Source: Closterium sp. Naga37s-1
Taxonomy: Eukaryota > Streptophyta > Zygnematophyceae > Desmidiales > Closteriaceae
Length of the DNA stretch: 64,000 bases
Direction: 5' to 3'
Assembly (NCBI GenBank): GCA_947471745.1
Contig: CANJKZ010000092.1
Location: 2,852,001-2,916,000, forward strand
Of the stretch, positions 8,474 through 20,828 are shown piece after piece. Under the pieces are notes generated by a model. The model saw nothing but the letters and a program-made list of their open reading frames with translations, was not told where the DNA came from and ran no database searches. The position numbers and the translations under genes were made by a program. Each line of letters opens with the position of its first letter. Within the stretch, counting starts at the first letter, position 1.

Positions 8474-10162
8474 GGTGAGCCAACGTAACTCCTGCGCAGC
8501 CATGGCCCCTGCGTAGATCTCGGCCTCACTACTGGAACTGAGAACAGACCACGAGCGGGAAGACCGCCAAGAAATAGAACCGGAGCCAAGGCTGAAGGTG
8601 TAACCCTGTGAGGACCACTGCATAGCCAAGTCGTCAACCCAAGACGCGTCTGCGTGTCTAGTGAGGACAACTTGACCCCGTCCTCCAAGCACGAGCCCCA
8701 TGCCTGATGTACTGCACAAGTGGCGCAACACCCTCTTAGCGGCCTCCCAGTGCTCTGGTCGGTGTCTCCCGGGCGCAACGTAGCGAGCCAGGATGCTAAG
8801 AGGGTAGGCAAGGTCAGGTCGAGTGCAGGTCATCAGGTACATGAGGCAACCCACAAGCTCTGGATATGGGCCACTCGGCTCTACGGACTCGTCCAAAGGT
8901 GGCGCTGAGTGTGAGAGACTGGTAGGCAGCGGAGTGGACTGTGGCGAGGAGTACTGGAAGCGGAAGCGCTGAAGGACCTGGTGCACCACGTGTGACTGAG
9001 TCAAGGTGATGGTGCGCGGTGCTCTGTCCCGGATGATCTGCAAGCCAAGATAGCTGCGCACCTCACCCATGTCAGTGCACGTGTGTCTCTTCTGCAGCTC
9101 CGACTTCACTAGGGCCAATGCCTCAGTGTCAGCAGTGGCAAAAACCAAGTCGTCGACATACACGAGGATGTAGAACGGCGGCAACGAAGTGACGGTGCGC
9201 AGAAACAGCCACGGGTCAGAAGTCGAAGGAGCAAACCCAAGAGCCGCAAGCGTCGACCTCATTGTGGCGTGCCACTTGCGGGGCGCCTGGCGGAGATCGT
9301 AGACTGGCCGCCTGAGGCTCCACTGTGTACTTGCAGGAAACGACCCAGTGAAGCCAGGTGGACGGCGCAGCCAGGTCTCCTCGTGCAGGCTGCCCTGTAA
9401 GAAAGCTGTGCTGAAGTCAAGAGAGTGAAGCTCGTAGTCACGCTGAGCGGCGATGTGCAGCAGCACCCGAAGAGTGGTCATCTTCGGGCTAGGGGAGAAG
9501 GTCTGGAAGAAGTGAACTCTCTGTCGCTGACTAAAGCCTCGTGCAACGTAACGAGCCTTAAAGGCAGGCGGAGAACCTGGCGGCCGCTTCACCCTGAAAA
9601 TCCACATGCCATCGACTATATTCGCCTCAGGAGGGGGAACTGCGTCGACGTAAGTGCCTCTGGACTTCCAAGATGCCATCTCTGCGTCCATGGCTGTCTG
9701 CCACTGAGAGGAGTACTCACCCGTGATCATGTCTATGTAAGAGCGCAAGGTCGGGATGTCTGGTGCATCCGAGTCTCCCTCAGGTGCAAGCAGCATGGAC
9801 ACGAGATGAGGTACAGCAGGTGCAAGACACTCAAAGTCCTCCTGCCTGTCCTCAAGGACGTCCGTGCCAAGAGTACACTCACCTCCGACGGACGGAGGAC
9901 AGTCAGACTTAGACTCACGAACATGACCAGCGTCATAGTCAAGACAACAAGCGGCAGAAAATTCGACAAGCTCAGCAACTAGGGGAAACGCAGCAACGGA
10001 CTCAAACGAAGGGTCAGTGACAACAGTAGCTAGGAAACGTGTGACAGTAGGACTGGCACCACGAACTAAGTCCGGCTCAGGGTGCGGACCGTCAGCGAGA
10101 GAGGACGCAGAAGGAGACGGCAGGGGAACTCGCAGTGGAACAGAGGAAGGACGAAGTGCCAT
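8474..10162 (-). pseudogene. Copia-D reverse transcriptase and RNase H (N-terminal part)
   Basis: Long open minus-strand frame homologous to copia-1 residues of about 1390-1890. It has the copia RT start (MDAEMASWKSRGTYVDAVPP), MWIFRVKRPPGSPPAFKARY, FSTAFLQGSLHEETW, the catalytic YVDDLVFATAD and the RNase H motif HADASWVDD. The RT core keeps its aspartates. The frame is broken by the Tc1 element after ELRWLTY; the last residues of the open frame come from the transposon terminal repeat. Upstream, at about 10163-11310, a proline/alanine-rich linker is out of frame with it. Confidence 0.88.
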
Positions 10163-12345
10163 AGGGTGCGTGCCGGGGACAGGAGGAGGACGCGGACGCG
10201 GAACACGACGACCAGTGCGACCAGTGTGAATAGGCGAGGCAGCGCGAGACGCAGGCTCACGTCGCTCTGTAAGAGAGTCTGTCTACTCAGTGTAAGGAGA
10301 AGGAGCAGGTAGTTGGGAGGCTGGCTGTAACAATGGCTGCGACTGGTCAGACGGTGGACACAGTAGAGGTGGAGTAAGGCTAGTAGAAGACGAGAGACTA
10401 TGAATCTGGCGAAGCAGTGGAACGAAGTACGGTCGTGGCCGCAACGTGCCTCCAGCACCAGTACCGAGAGCTCCAGTATCCCCAGCACCAGCACCTCCAG
10501 CTCTAGGGTCTCCAGCTCCAGCGCTTGCAGCTCCAGGGTCTCCAGCTCCAGCGCCTGCAGCACCACCAGCACCTCCAGCAGCAGCAGCACCACCAGCTCC
10601 GGCAGCTCCAGTACCTCCAGTACGAGCACTTCCGAGACCAGCAGCTCCAGCACCTCCAGCACCTCAAGCACCTCCAGCAGCAGCACCACCACCAGCTCCG
10701 GCTGCTCCTGTACCTCCAGCACGAGCACCTCCAGGACCAGCAGCTCCAGCACCTCCGGTACCTCCAGCTCCAGCAGGACCGCCAGCACCTCCAGCACCAG
10801 CAGCACCAGCGCCTCCAGCTCCAGTGCCTCTAGCGGCAGTTTCTCCAATGGCAGGCCCCCCAGCTCCAGCAGTGCCACTCCGAAGGCGGGTGCGCCGAGC
10901 AAACCACTCGCGCAGCTATAGTGGAGAGAGAGGCTCCCGCCGTGACGAGGCACACGTAGGTCCTCCAACAGACACAGTACCTCTAGGCTCAGCACCCTCA
11001 AACTCAGAACCCCCAGGCTCCGCACGCTCAGGCTCAGCACACCCAGGCTCCGCACCCTCAGACTCAGCAACTCCAGGCTCAGCACCCCCAAGCTCCGCAC
11101 GCTCAGGCTCAGCACCACCAGGCTCCGCACCCTCAGACTCAGCAACCCCAGGCTCAGCACCCTCAGTCTGAGCACCCCCAGACGCAGCACCACTAGCAGC
11201 ACCCCCCCCTGTAGCACCAGAGTCGACAGCTACCTCGACAGGCTCAGTTACGTGGAGTGGGTCTACCTGAGACACACCTGAGGGAGCAGGACCCTGAGGG
11301 GGGAGGGGGTCTACCGGAGGAGGACCTGGTGCGAGGAAGAGCGGCGAGGGGGGGAGAGGGGCAGTGCTGTAGGGGAAGAGACAGTAAAAGGGAACCGACT
11401 CGTCAAACGTGACGTCCTAAGAGGGCAGGACATGGCGCGAGGTGGGGTGGTAAAACTGCTAGCCAGGCGCGTCAGGGGGGAAAGCCAAGGAAGACGTAGG
11501 GAATGGCGCGGGAGGAGACCTTGTCCGTGGAAGTATCGCAGACAAAGGCACGAGAGCCCGAGACCCGGAACACCGACGCATCGCCAACCTCCCCCGTCCA
11601 ACGCAGTGTAGGCGAGGTCTCCGGCAAGGAGACATGGGGCCAGAGGTTGAGCTGATGCGCAGCGTACCCGGACCGCAAACGGCCACAGAAAATGGGCGGC
11701 AGCCGCATGGATCATGGAGGTACGAGCGACCTCCATGACTAAGCCAATGCGGCGCTCAGCAACCCCATTTTGCTGCGGCGAGGCCGAAAGCGTGAACGAC
11801 TGGCGGATGCCCTCCCCATGACAAAAGTCCCGCAAGAGGTCGGAGGCAAACTCACCACCTCTGACAGAGTGCAGACGCAGGACAGGAAGGTCCGTGTGGA
11901 ACCGCTCGCAGAGCTGGAGACGGACAGCGCGGATCCAAGGGATCAATACATCAGGGACCTCCCCCTTGCTGCACAAAGGGAAGACCGTGGTGTAACGCGA
12001 GTAGTCGTCAACAACCAGCAGAAGGTATGGCTCGCGGCCCTGTCCACGAACGCGGGCTCGGCCCCACACGTCCATGTGGAGAGTCTGTAGGGGAGCAGTC
12101 GTCGAGGAAAACGAGGAGGAGCTAGGAGCGGCGCGCTGCCGCCCCTCGACATAGGGAAGGCAAGGAGGGGCAGGCGAGGATGGGAGGGGTGACAGACACC
12201 TGGGAAGACCAGAGACAAGGAGGCGGCAGTGCATGCCACCAAGGCATGGCAGGGAGGGGTGACCAAGGCGGTGGTGCCAAAGGAGGGTCTGGTGCGACGG
12301 GAGGCGACATGAGCAGGGGGCTGCTACCGGACCTGACGCGGACAT
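10163..12345 (-). pseudogene. Copia-D integrase and linker, degenerate
   Basis: Minus-strand integrase followed by a repetitive linker. The zinc-binding part keeps HRLGH, but the Cys pair reads CLPY, so the second Cys is lost. The core has LHMDVWG (first Asp) and NGVAERR (Glu), while SDRGGEF has become SVRGGEF, losing the second catalytic Asp. The frame shifts near 11650, after FAVRV. The linker at 10450-11250 is made of short repeats (alanine/proline and GAEPGG-like units) in mixed frames. This integrase cannot be functional. Confidence 0.82.
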
Positions 12346-12456
12346 CTGAGCTGACGCAGCTAACTGAGGAGGGTCAGTAGTCAGTGTGTACAGACTCGAC
12401 CCAGGCCGACGGGTGAACGTGGCTAGGTGACGGCCCGTCCGTGTACACGTGCAAAT

Positions 12457-14151
12457 CTACACACACTGTCCCCCAGGAGTGGTGGTAGTGACCATCGCAT
12501 CCTTGAGGGCAGCGGTACTCACCATGTTCGTAGAGAATGAGGAGAGGTGAAGACCTGAGAGTGAGCCGGACGGAACCGCGGGACACGGGAGAACGGTGGA
12601 GGAACGTGCAAGAACTGGGGCCCCTGAAGGGTCAGCCAGTCTGACTGCAATAGGTGCAGGGAGTGGTGTGATTGTGGTACTGTCGCAAAAGAAACAGCGG
12701 GAAGCACCTGAGTCAAGCGTGAAGGTGTGTAAGGCCACATCAGGCGCAGTACCAGAGAGAGCAGACTCACTAGCACCTAGAGCAGCAGCCTCTATACCTG
12801 GGTCGGGCGGCATACACAGGTAACAGTCACCCTCAACACTAACAGTCAAAGCATACATGGCAGCAAGGATAGCATCATAGTCAAGAACAAAGATATCCAC
12901 ACCCTGCCTAAGCAGCTCTCGCCGGCGGGGGAGCTCAGTCGCGTCGGGAAACTCTGCGCGCTAGGCTTCGTCAAGACGGGAGAAGCAGCGGGACTGTGTG
13001 TGACCAACCTTCCCGCATGTCTGACCAGCTCGGTCACCTGTGCGAATGACGGACTGGCAGCGAACACTACCCCCAGACGCCCCACGCTGAGCAAACCACT
13101 CACGAAGCTCCTGAGGCATAGGGGTCTCACGTGGACGCTGCTGCTGCTGCTTCTGACCACCGCCAGAACCTCCCCACTGACCGGTTCCACCCCGGCCACC
13201 GCCACCACTGCCGCCACCACTCCCACTGCCGCCACCACTACCGCCGCTACCACTCCCACTGCCGCCACCACCGCCGCCACCAACGCCTCCAGTCCTACCA
13301 CCACTCCCCCCGCCACCACCGCCACCTCCACCGCCTCCACTGCTGCCACCCCCACCACCCTTGCCTCCCTTGCCCCTGCCGCTGCGGCGCCTCCCACTAG
13401 GAGCAGACGCAGCCCTGACCTCCTCAGCATGAAGGAAGTCAACAGCAGCAGCAGAAGCGTAGGAGGGGGCAAGGGGGGAGGGGGAACACCCCTCAAAGAA
13501 GGAAGTGCGAGGAGTGCAACGAGCAGCACCTACAGCGACTATGCTAGCCTCAGCTGCAAGGAGGTGCTTCTTAAGCAGGTCGACAGTGAGGTCCGTGGGG
13601 TCCATGGCAAGAAAGAGGTCCCTGAATGTGCTAAGAGAGTCAGGGAGGCGGGTGACTATGAAGTAGAGAGCGATGTACATGTGGGGAGGGTGCTTGTCTA
13701 GAAACTTGGTGGGAAGCGCGGCTCGATAGCGAGTGTCACTAGTGCGGAGGTGGGTAACTAGGTCGTGGACTGTGGCAAAGGCGGACAGTTCGGGAAAAGG
13801 GTAGGGTAGTATAAGGCGGCCGAGAGCAGTACTGGCAAGGGAGGAGTAACGAGCGACTACAGCGTCGTACAGGGCTTTAGCAGTCTTGTACTGGCCAAAG
13901 TGAGCGCGTTCGGCTAACGGCAGGTGGTTGCGAACGGTTAAGCGAGCAGCAGTGTCACGGGTAAGCCACTGTGAGCGAGTCGCACTGTCAGCAGTGTCGG
14001 GAGGGGCGAGAGAGGCTCCAGACGTGTGGTCAAACAACGAAACGCTGTCTCTAGAATCGCTCAGTAGGTACAGCTGTAAGTCATCGAGCCACGTATCGAA
14101 CTGGATCAGACGGCCCTCAGGATCGAAGGTGAGAACGCTGAGAGTAGCCAT
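12457..14151 (-). pseudogene. Copia-D gag and protease
   Basis: Starts at ATG 14151 (MATLSVLTFDPEGRL), homologous to copia-1 gag along its length. Order: helical gag core, poly-glycine tract (about 13370-13150), QQQQ, an unusual zinc knuckle C-X13-C-X4-H-X4-C ending GHTQSRC, a TAG stop at 12963-12961, then in the same frame VFVLDYDAILAAMY-like sequence and the protease motif LDSGASRCFF. So gag and protease differ from an open frame by a single stop, then end at 12457 where the integrase frame is shifted. The protease keeps D-S-G, unlike the copia-1 copy at 27063. Confidence 0.87.
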
Positions 14152-14159
14152 AGCGAGCG

Positions 14160-14997
14160 GAGAAGGGCGGCGCGGGACCAGCAGGGCAGCACGCAGGCAA
14201 GGCAGTGCGGCGCGCAGGCAGCAGGACGGCGCGACGAGCAGGGCTGCGCGCTGGCACTAGGAAAGCGCGCAGGGCAGGGCAAGGCGGTGCACGGCCAGGG
14301 AAGGGTGGCGCGCGGGCCCTAGGACAACGCGACGGGCAGAGCAGGGCGGCGCGCGGGCCCTAGGGCGACGCGACGGGCAGGGCAGGGCGGTGCACGGGTC
14401 CTAGGGCGACGTGATGGGCAATGCAGGGCGGCGCGCGGGTCCTAGGGCGACGCGACGGGCAGGTCAGGGCGTCGCGCGGGTCCTATGGCGACGCGACGCG
14501 CAGGGCAGGGCATCGCGCGGCTAGCAGGGCGGCGCGACGGGCAGGGCAGGGCGGCGCGCGGGTCCTAGGGCGACGCGACGGGCAGGGCAGTGCGTCGCGC
14601 GGCTAGTAGGGCGGTGCGACGGGCAGGGCAGGGCGGCGCGCGGGTCCTAGGGCGACGCGACAGGCAGGGCAGGGCGTCGCGCGGCTAGCAGGGCGGCGCG
14701 ACGGGCAGGGCAGGGCAGTGCGCGGGTCCTAGGGCGACGCGACGGGCAGGGCAGGCCGACGCGACTGGCAGGGCAGGGCGGCGCGGCAGCCAGCTGGGTG
14801 GCGCGCGGGCAGGGCAGGACAACGCGGCAGCCAGCAAGGCGGCGCGCGGGCAGGGCAGGACGGCAAGGCGGCGCGCGGGCAGGGCAGGGCAGTGCGTCTG
14901 GTGGAGCAGCGCGACGGGCAGGGTAACGCGCTACAGGCAGGGAACTATTCGCTGGGCCCTAAAAAGCGGTCATGGAACAGGACCTGCTCTGAAACCG
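14160..14997 (-). repeat. GC-rich minisatellite leader of copia-D
   Basis: Tandem array of imperfect units around CGGGCAGGGCAGGGCGGCGC and GGTCCTAGGGCGACGCGA between primer site and gag. The unit differs from the copia-1 leader, but position and composition are the same. A degenerate primer site (CGGTTTCAGAGCAGG on the minus strand) abuts the LTR at 14997. Confidence 0.83.
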
Positions 14998-15129
14998 TGT
15001 CGGAATCTAGACGAAGAAATGAATGTATTGAGTAGGAAGTTGGTACAAGTAATATCCCTAATTGGGTTGTACCCCTAATGGGCTACCCCACTACAGCCTC
15101 CACAACCTACACATTATAATAGTTTGACA
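14998..15129 (-). repeat. 5' LTR of copia-D
   Basis: 132 bp, TGTCAAACTATT ... ATTCCGACA on the minus strand. Shares with the copia-1 LTR the boxes GTAGTGGGGTAGC and GGGTACAA. Confidence 0.87.
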
Positions 15130-15132
15130 CCC

Positions 15133-15166
<34 letters not shown>

Positions 15167-15616
15167 CCCCCCTTCAAACTCACGACCGAGATTTTTCGCA
15201 ATCATGCGCATGTACAGTGCGGGACATAGCCAAAACGTGCCCTGTCTTCTTGCGATGGTGTTGTACAGAACTCACGCAACAGTGCACGGCACACGCGCGT
15301 GCCTAGTGGAGCCACACGCTCGTGCTAGGACCCAAAGCGTGGGTCCTGATTTTCGCGTATTTGACCAGCGCAAAAAACGTATCGAGGCCCACAGTACACC
15401 ATTCGCTCATATGTAGCCCCAACAATTCTCGCATAAACTATTCGAGGCTCATGGGACTTTCATGAGTCACTCGCATGATCCTCGCATGAAATTTTGTAGT
15501 CCCATAGGACTTTCACGATAGCTCATTTTGAGGTTCATGAGATCCTCATTTGAGAGCTTCGCGGGAGCCTCATTTGAGAGCTTTGGGGGAGCCTTCTTTG
15601 AGTGCTTCATGGGAGC
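15130..15616 (-). repeat. Inverted LTR-Z copy Z1, piece 2, with C30 tract
   Basis: Begins with a 30-base C run (15134-15163), then matches the minus strand of the copia-C LTR: the ACGACCGAG hairpin arm, the ACAGTGCACG segment and repeated CATGAG/CTCAT units. Copia-Y interrupts it at 15617. Confidence 0.78.
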
Positions 15617-16633
15617 TGCGGAGATAACTAGTACAACGGGAGCTAAGCTACGAGCTAGGCACGGGGCAAGAGTGATCTTTGCGTTCGTTCCTTAGTCGTT
15701 TTCCTTGTGCACACACTGCTTGCTAGTTCACGGGGTAATTTTGCAAGAGTTTCACTAAGAAAGTTGACAACAATGGTTGACACAACATTGGCATGCAAGA
15801 CTACATCAGACCTAGCAAAGCTGCTAGTCGACCTCCAGCGCAGCACGGTCGACCGCGTGCCAGAACAACTTGGTCGACCGCGTTCCAGCAGAGCAAAGTC
15901 GCGGCTTGCCAACGTTGCAAGTCCACAACGTACCAACGCTGCAGCAAGTCGGCTGCACAGCGTTGCACCCGCAGAACAACGGTGCACCTGCTTCGCAGGT
16001 GCGTGCAGCTGGTAGGTGCACTCTTCCTTGTCACGTGCACAGCGCAGACGCCTGACAGACCCCGCGCCAGCGACTGCGCCTACCAGCCACGTCGACCTCG
16101 GGATACCATTTTTTAGGTCGGCCTCGCAGAACCACCCCGGCGACCTTCGCATGCTCCCGCAAAAGTCCGTCGCCCGGGTTACACGGTCGACCGGGCAACC
16201 AGGGTGATGCCGACAAGTCGGCGTCCTCCCTGGTCGGCGTCCCCTCGTCGACCACTTCGGGGCTAGGCCGCCGACTTTGCCAAATCGTCGGCCACCCAAG
16301 GTCGGCGCCCTCCACCCCGGCGCCCTACCGCTCGCCGTCCAGCTGCTCGGCTCCCTGCTCCTCGACGCCCTCTAGCTCGACGTTCCTAGTCTCCCCTGTC
16401 GAGGTCGACGTCGGCCCCTCCTTCGTCGACCACCAGGTTCGTCGACCTCCTGGTCGACCACCCCACACTAGGCGCCCTAAAGTCGGCGCCCGTCGCAGTG
16501 GTCCCCATGCAGGTCGACCTCCTCGTCGACCAGCTCGCCCACTGCTGCAGGCAGGCTGCACTCCCCCGTACACCCGACCACGAGGTCGGCTCCGCCCAAG
16601 CGAGGATGGGGCCACAACCTACTCCCGTTGACA
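15617..16633 (-). repeat. 3' LTR of copia-Y
   Basis: 1017 bp. Rich in short GTCGAC/GTCGGC-containing repeats. Same length as the partner LTR. Confidence 0.9.
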
Positions 16634-16763
16634 CTCCCCTGCCGCGTTCATGCTTGGGCTCCCAGCCCACACCCAGCAGTACAGCTCCGAAAATAGCCCG
16701 TCGACGTGCACCCAACGCACAGCACGCCGGTCACCGCACCAGCCATGCAAGAGGGCATGGCAC

Positions 16764-18799
16764 CTACTGCTGCACTTTGTCGTCGCCGTCGCCCACGTCG
16801 GCCAAGCGCACCTGGCCGATTGCGACGGAGCACCAGTTGAAGGCCGGATAGTGCAGCGTCTTCGTCAGAAAGTCGGCCGGCTAGTGAGCTGTTGGGATGT
16901 ACTTCAGCGAGAACTTTCCGCGCTTCACCATGTGCTGCAGCCAGGCCTGTCGCCGCTCCATATGCTTGAGGTTGCCCGTCAACCCCATGCCTTCGGCGAC
17001 CGTGATGGCCGACTTGTTGTCCACTCGAAGGACAGTCGGCTTCCCAGCATCCAGCTGCCGGAACTCCGCAAGGAGGATAGAATGCGGCGTCTTTCCTTGC
17101 TGGCTTCAGTGGCCGCCTCGTACTCCGACTCGGTCGATGCCAACGTCGCGCACTTGATGCGCTGGCTCGACCAGGAGACCGTGGCCCCTCCATAGACGAA
17201 CACGTAGCCGCCCGTGCTCGTCCTTTTCGGCTTGTCGCCGGCGTCGTCGACGTCTACGTAGCTGACCAGCTCCAGCGACTCAGGTCCACCGTCGGACTCT
17301 AGGGCGGTGTCACGGGTATTGGCGAGGTAGGCGAGGCAGCGATCGACCTCGCGCCAGTGCTGGTCACTCCTCACCGTGAGACCGCTCCCCAGCTTGCTGC
17401 AAGCAAAGGCAATGTCCGGCCTCGTCGTCGTCGCCGCGAACTTCAGCGAGGCGACCTTCTGCCGGTACTCCTCCTCTTGGCGCTCCTGTGCCTCCTCGTC
17501 GTCGAATGTCAGCTTGGCGTAGGGGTCGACCGAGACCGGCGTCTTCGGGGTATGCCCGGTCTTCTCCTCGTCGATGAAGCGCCTATGCAGTTTGTCTGCG
17601 TAGCCCTGCTGGTGCAGCCACAGCTTCCCCGCCGACCTGTCGCGGACGATCTCCAGCCCGGGGTACTTCTGCACTGGCGAGATCTCGCGCAGCTCGAAGG
17701 CGGCCTCCAGCAGCCGCTTCAGCTCCTTCAGCATCTCAGCACTGCTGCTGGCAGCGAGCAGGTCGTCGGCGTAGACCAGCACCCAGCAGGCCACTCCGTC
17801 GTCACCGACCTTGAAGGACAGAGCCTCGTCGACCTGGCTCTTCTTCCACCCAGCACCGACCAGCACGTTGTTTAGCGCCAAGTACCACAGCAGTGGTGAC
17901 TGCTTCAGCCCGTATAGGCTTTTCAGCAGCTTGCACACCCGGCCGGTTCCGTCGTTGAAGTAGTCCGGCTGGGACATGTACAGCACCCGGTCGAGCTTGC
18001 TCTGCAGGAAGGCGTTCTTCATGTCGAGCTGCATCATGTTGAGGTTGAGGATGGCGACGATGCTGAGGAAGATCCTCAACATGATGTAGCTGCCCATCGG
18101 CGCGAACGTCTCGTCGTAGTTGGCGCCATACACTTGGGTAAAGCCCTTCACGACCAGCCTCGCCTTCTCGCGGTCGACGGTGTCGTCGATGTGGTACTTC
18201 ATCGTCAGCACCCACCAGTTCTTCATGATGTTCACTCCCCGCAGACGATCGACCAGCTCCCACATCCCCATGCCGATGAGGCTGCGGATCTCCTCCTCCA
18301 TGGTGGCCTTCACCGCCGCGCCCTTCGAGCTTGCCAACGCCTCCTTCACCGTCATCGTCGAGATGTCCCAACAATGCTCGGGGTCGGCATGCATATCGGG
18401 GTCGAGCTCCGGAAACTCCTCATCCTCCTCAGCGTCGTCATACAGCAGCTCATCATCGTCGTCCACATCGTACACCATGGTGAAGGCAGCAGGGTCGAAG
18501 AAGTCGGGTGGCATCCGAATTCGGCCTGACTGCCGAGGTCCAGGCGGGACCTCCACCACGTCGCTGTCGGTTGACTCCTTGGCGTCCGGCTGCACCTCGG
18601 TCGGCGCACCACCCGCTGTCTCCCTTGTGGTCGGCTCCTCTGCCGACTGTCTGGTTGCCCACTGCTCCGTGGTCGGCTTCACCGCTGCCTGCTCCCCTAT
18701 CGGCTGCTGCCTTGCTTGTGCCTTCTTCGTCGACTTCACCAAAGTTGGCTGCACCTCCTCGGCCTGCTCCTCCCCTATCAACGTCGACTTCACTCCCAC
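16764..18799 (-). pseudogene. Copia-Y reverse transcriptase and RNase H
   Basis: Open for 606 codons from 18799 to a stop at 16979. RT motifs: ARLVVKGFTQVYGANYDETF, MQLDMKNAFLQSKLDRVLYM, LYGLKQSPLLWY and the catalytic VLVYADDLLAASS. RNase H: a diverged YVDVDDAGDKP (usually DAD or DAN), TGGYVFVYGGATVSW and TESEYEAATEAS. After that the frame is shifted; the remaining tail (SRRPTF-like reading, then LADVGDG) can be followed to a stop at 16766-16764. Same family as 56423-57916. The upstream acidic linker belongs to the same frame (GVKSTLIGEEQAEEVQ). Confidence 0.87.
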
Positions 18800-19721
18800 G
18801 TCAACTTGTTTCTCGTCACGTCGACCACCGGCGATGCTCTGGGCGCCGAAGGCGACGTCCCACTTCTCCCCTCATCGCGGGAGGCCGATACCGAAGACAG
18901 CCCGCGTAGGTCGGCCACGAGGGGAGGGGCAAGGGGTGCAGTGGGAGGGGAAGGAAGACGGACGTCCTCGGCGTCCTCATCAGCAAGCTCACCGACCTCG
19001 GCGAGCAAAGGCAGCGTCGCCTTCGAGGTGTCGGTCGGCGGGGTGGTCGGTGTCCGTCCCGACGCCGGCCCGTACTCCAACTTCCACACCTCCAGCGACA
19101 TGTCCTCATAGAAGACCACGTCCGACAAGGTGACCACCCGGTTGTCGACGATGTCGAGGAGCTCCCAGCCCTTGCTTTCCTCCGACACGCCGAGGTGAAG
19201 GCCCCACCTGGCCTTCGGCTTCAGCTTCCCACCACGCTGCTGCTCGGGGATCAAGAACTGTGCCATGCAGCCCTACACCCGCGCCAGCGACAAGTCGGGC
19301 TTCTTCCCGGTCACTAGCTGGTACGGTGTGGTCCCCGGCGGCAGCGTTGACCTCTCAAGGTAGTTGCCGCAGAGCGAGGTGCCCCCAGTGGTGCTGCACG
19401 CCCATGTGCAGCAGCATCGTCCGCACCGACTCCACTACCGTCCTCATCTCCCGCTCCGCCATGCCGTTCTGCTGTGGGGTATACTGGGCAGGTAAGGTCG
19501 TGAACAATACCCTTTCCGTCCTTGAAGTCGGTGAACGCCCTTCCGAGAAATTCCCCTCCTCGGTCGGAGCGTAGCATCCGCACCGAATTCTTCGCCTACC
19601 GCTCCACCAACACCAGCCACTTCTGAAACTCTAGCAGCACGTCCGACTTCTTGGCGACCGGCCTCACCCATACATAGCAGGTCTTGTGGTCCTTCAGCAG
19701 CAAGAAGTACAGGCTGCCGTC
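18800..19721 (-). pseudogene. Copia-Y integrase core and C-terminal linker
   Basis: Pieces in more than one frame. The core shows MLRSDRGGEFLGRAF (second catalytic Asp) and then TAERHGGAGDE, where the Glu region (normally NGxAER) is reached only after a frameshift near 19470. A further open frame, 19266-18790, carries the integrase C-terminal part (KARWGLHLGVSEESKGWELLD, VVTLSDVVFYEDMSLE), typical of copia proteins, then an acidic proline-rich linker to RT. Stops at about 19600 and 19370 also break it. Confidence 0.8.
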
Positions 19722-20828
19722 CTAGGCAGCCACGCGAAACGGCCCGCACAAGTCGATGTGCACGACGGCCAGCACGTCGTCGGCGTTGGAGCCCTGGTCA
19801 GGAAAGGTGTGCCGCACCAGCTTCCCGCCGACACACGTGACACACGGTGAGTCGGCGCCCGACGCCAACTTGAGGTCCAGCCCAAGGACGACCTCGTGCT
19901 TTGCCGAGCTCCGGATGGTGTCCATGCTGACGTGTGCAAGCCTCGCATGCATCCTGTCCGGCGTCGACTTCGTCGCCAAGACGATCGCCCGCAGGGCCAC
20001 GACCTCCGTCGTGGGTGACGTCGACTTCGTCAAGCAGGGGCGCAGGTCGGTGCAGAGGACACGCCCGGTGTATGCCGCCCGCCCGAGCACCTCTCCCGCC
20101 GCCGAGACGAGCAGCATCCCATCGCCGTCCTCTTGCGGCTTCATGCCATTCTCCTTCAGCTTCCCGGCCGAAAGTAGGTTCGCCCGAACGCTCGGGACGT
20201 AGAGCACGTCGGGGATGAGCACCTGCTTCCCGGCCTCCCCTTGCAGAGCGACAGTGCCGCGGCCCTGGACGTCCTGCAGCGACCCATTGAAGTCGCTCAC
20301 GTGTTTGACGTCGCCGCTCGGCTGCAAGTCGACGAAGACCTCATTTGTCCCCATCAGGTGGTGCAAGAAGCCGCTGTCGAGTAGGACCACTGTCGGGTTT
20401 GTCTGCAAAGCTGTCGCCACCGCCTGGAAGTCCTCGCAGGCTTCTGGTGCCAACGAGACGGTCGGCTCCACGACGCCAACCAGCGAGCACGACGCCACCT
20501 TGTCGTCTCGCCCCTTACCGCCAGCAGAGAAGTCGGCGTCCTTCGCCGAGGTTGACTTCGTTGACTGCTTCTCCTTGCGCAGCTTACTCTCCCGGCGAGG
20601 GCGACGCCCAGCCGACCTCCCTCGACCTCCCTTGGCGTCGTCGTCGTCCGAGTCACTGCGGTCGGGGCACTCGAAGGAGAGGTGGTCGGGGTCGTCGCAC
20701 AGCCAGCACTCCCGACGTCGACTTCCGCCTCCACGACTGCTATCCTTGGCCGACTTCTTCTTATCGGCGTCCTTGGTCGACTTCCAGCCACTGCTACCAC
20801 CACCGCCAGACTGTCCGCGCTGCCCCGG
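19722..20828 (-). pseudogene. Copia-Y zinc knuckle, protease and integrase N-terminus
   Basis: One continuous frame from the stop at 20831-20829 to a stop at 19722. It has a CCHC zinc knuckle (CWLCDDPDHLSFEC, near 20712), a basic linker, protease motif VLLDSGFLHHLMG, and the integrase zinc-binding part (HARLAHVSMDTI, then CVTCVGGKLVRHTF) with the first core Asp in VHIDLCGPF. Key residues are present. It is separated from the preceding gag only by the TGA at 20831-20829, so this segment was recently coding. Confidence 0.83.

Larger units (their letters stand above)
6061..15129 (-). mobile_element. Ty1/copia element copia-D (old, degenerate)
   Basis: Full-length minus-strand copia relative of copia-1: 5' LTR 14998-15129, leader, gag-protease-integrase-RT-RNase H and 3' LTR 6061-6193. 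The LTRs differ at about 12 of 132 positions plus an indel, matching the many stops and frameshifts. It sits in LTR-Z copy Z1. No clean target duplication is visible because the right flank is a 30-base C run. A Tc1 transposon (6719-8471) interrupts its RNase H region. Confidence 0.88.

Noticed and set aside
10066..11217. Long leucine/valine-rich and serine-rich frames opposite and alongside the copia-D linker
   Set aside because: Out-of-frame readings of the alanine/proline repeat linker between integrase and RT.
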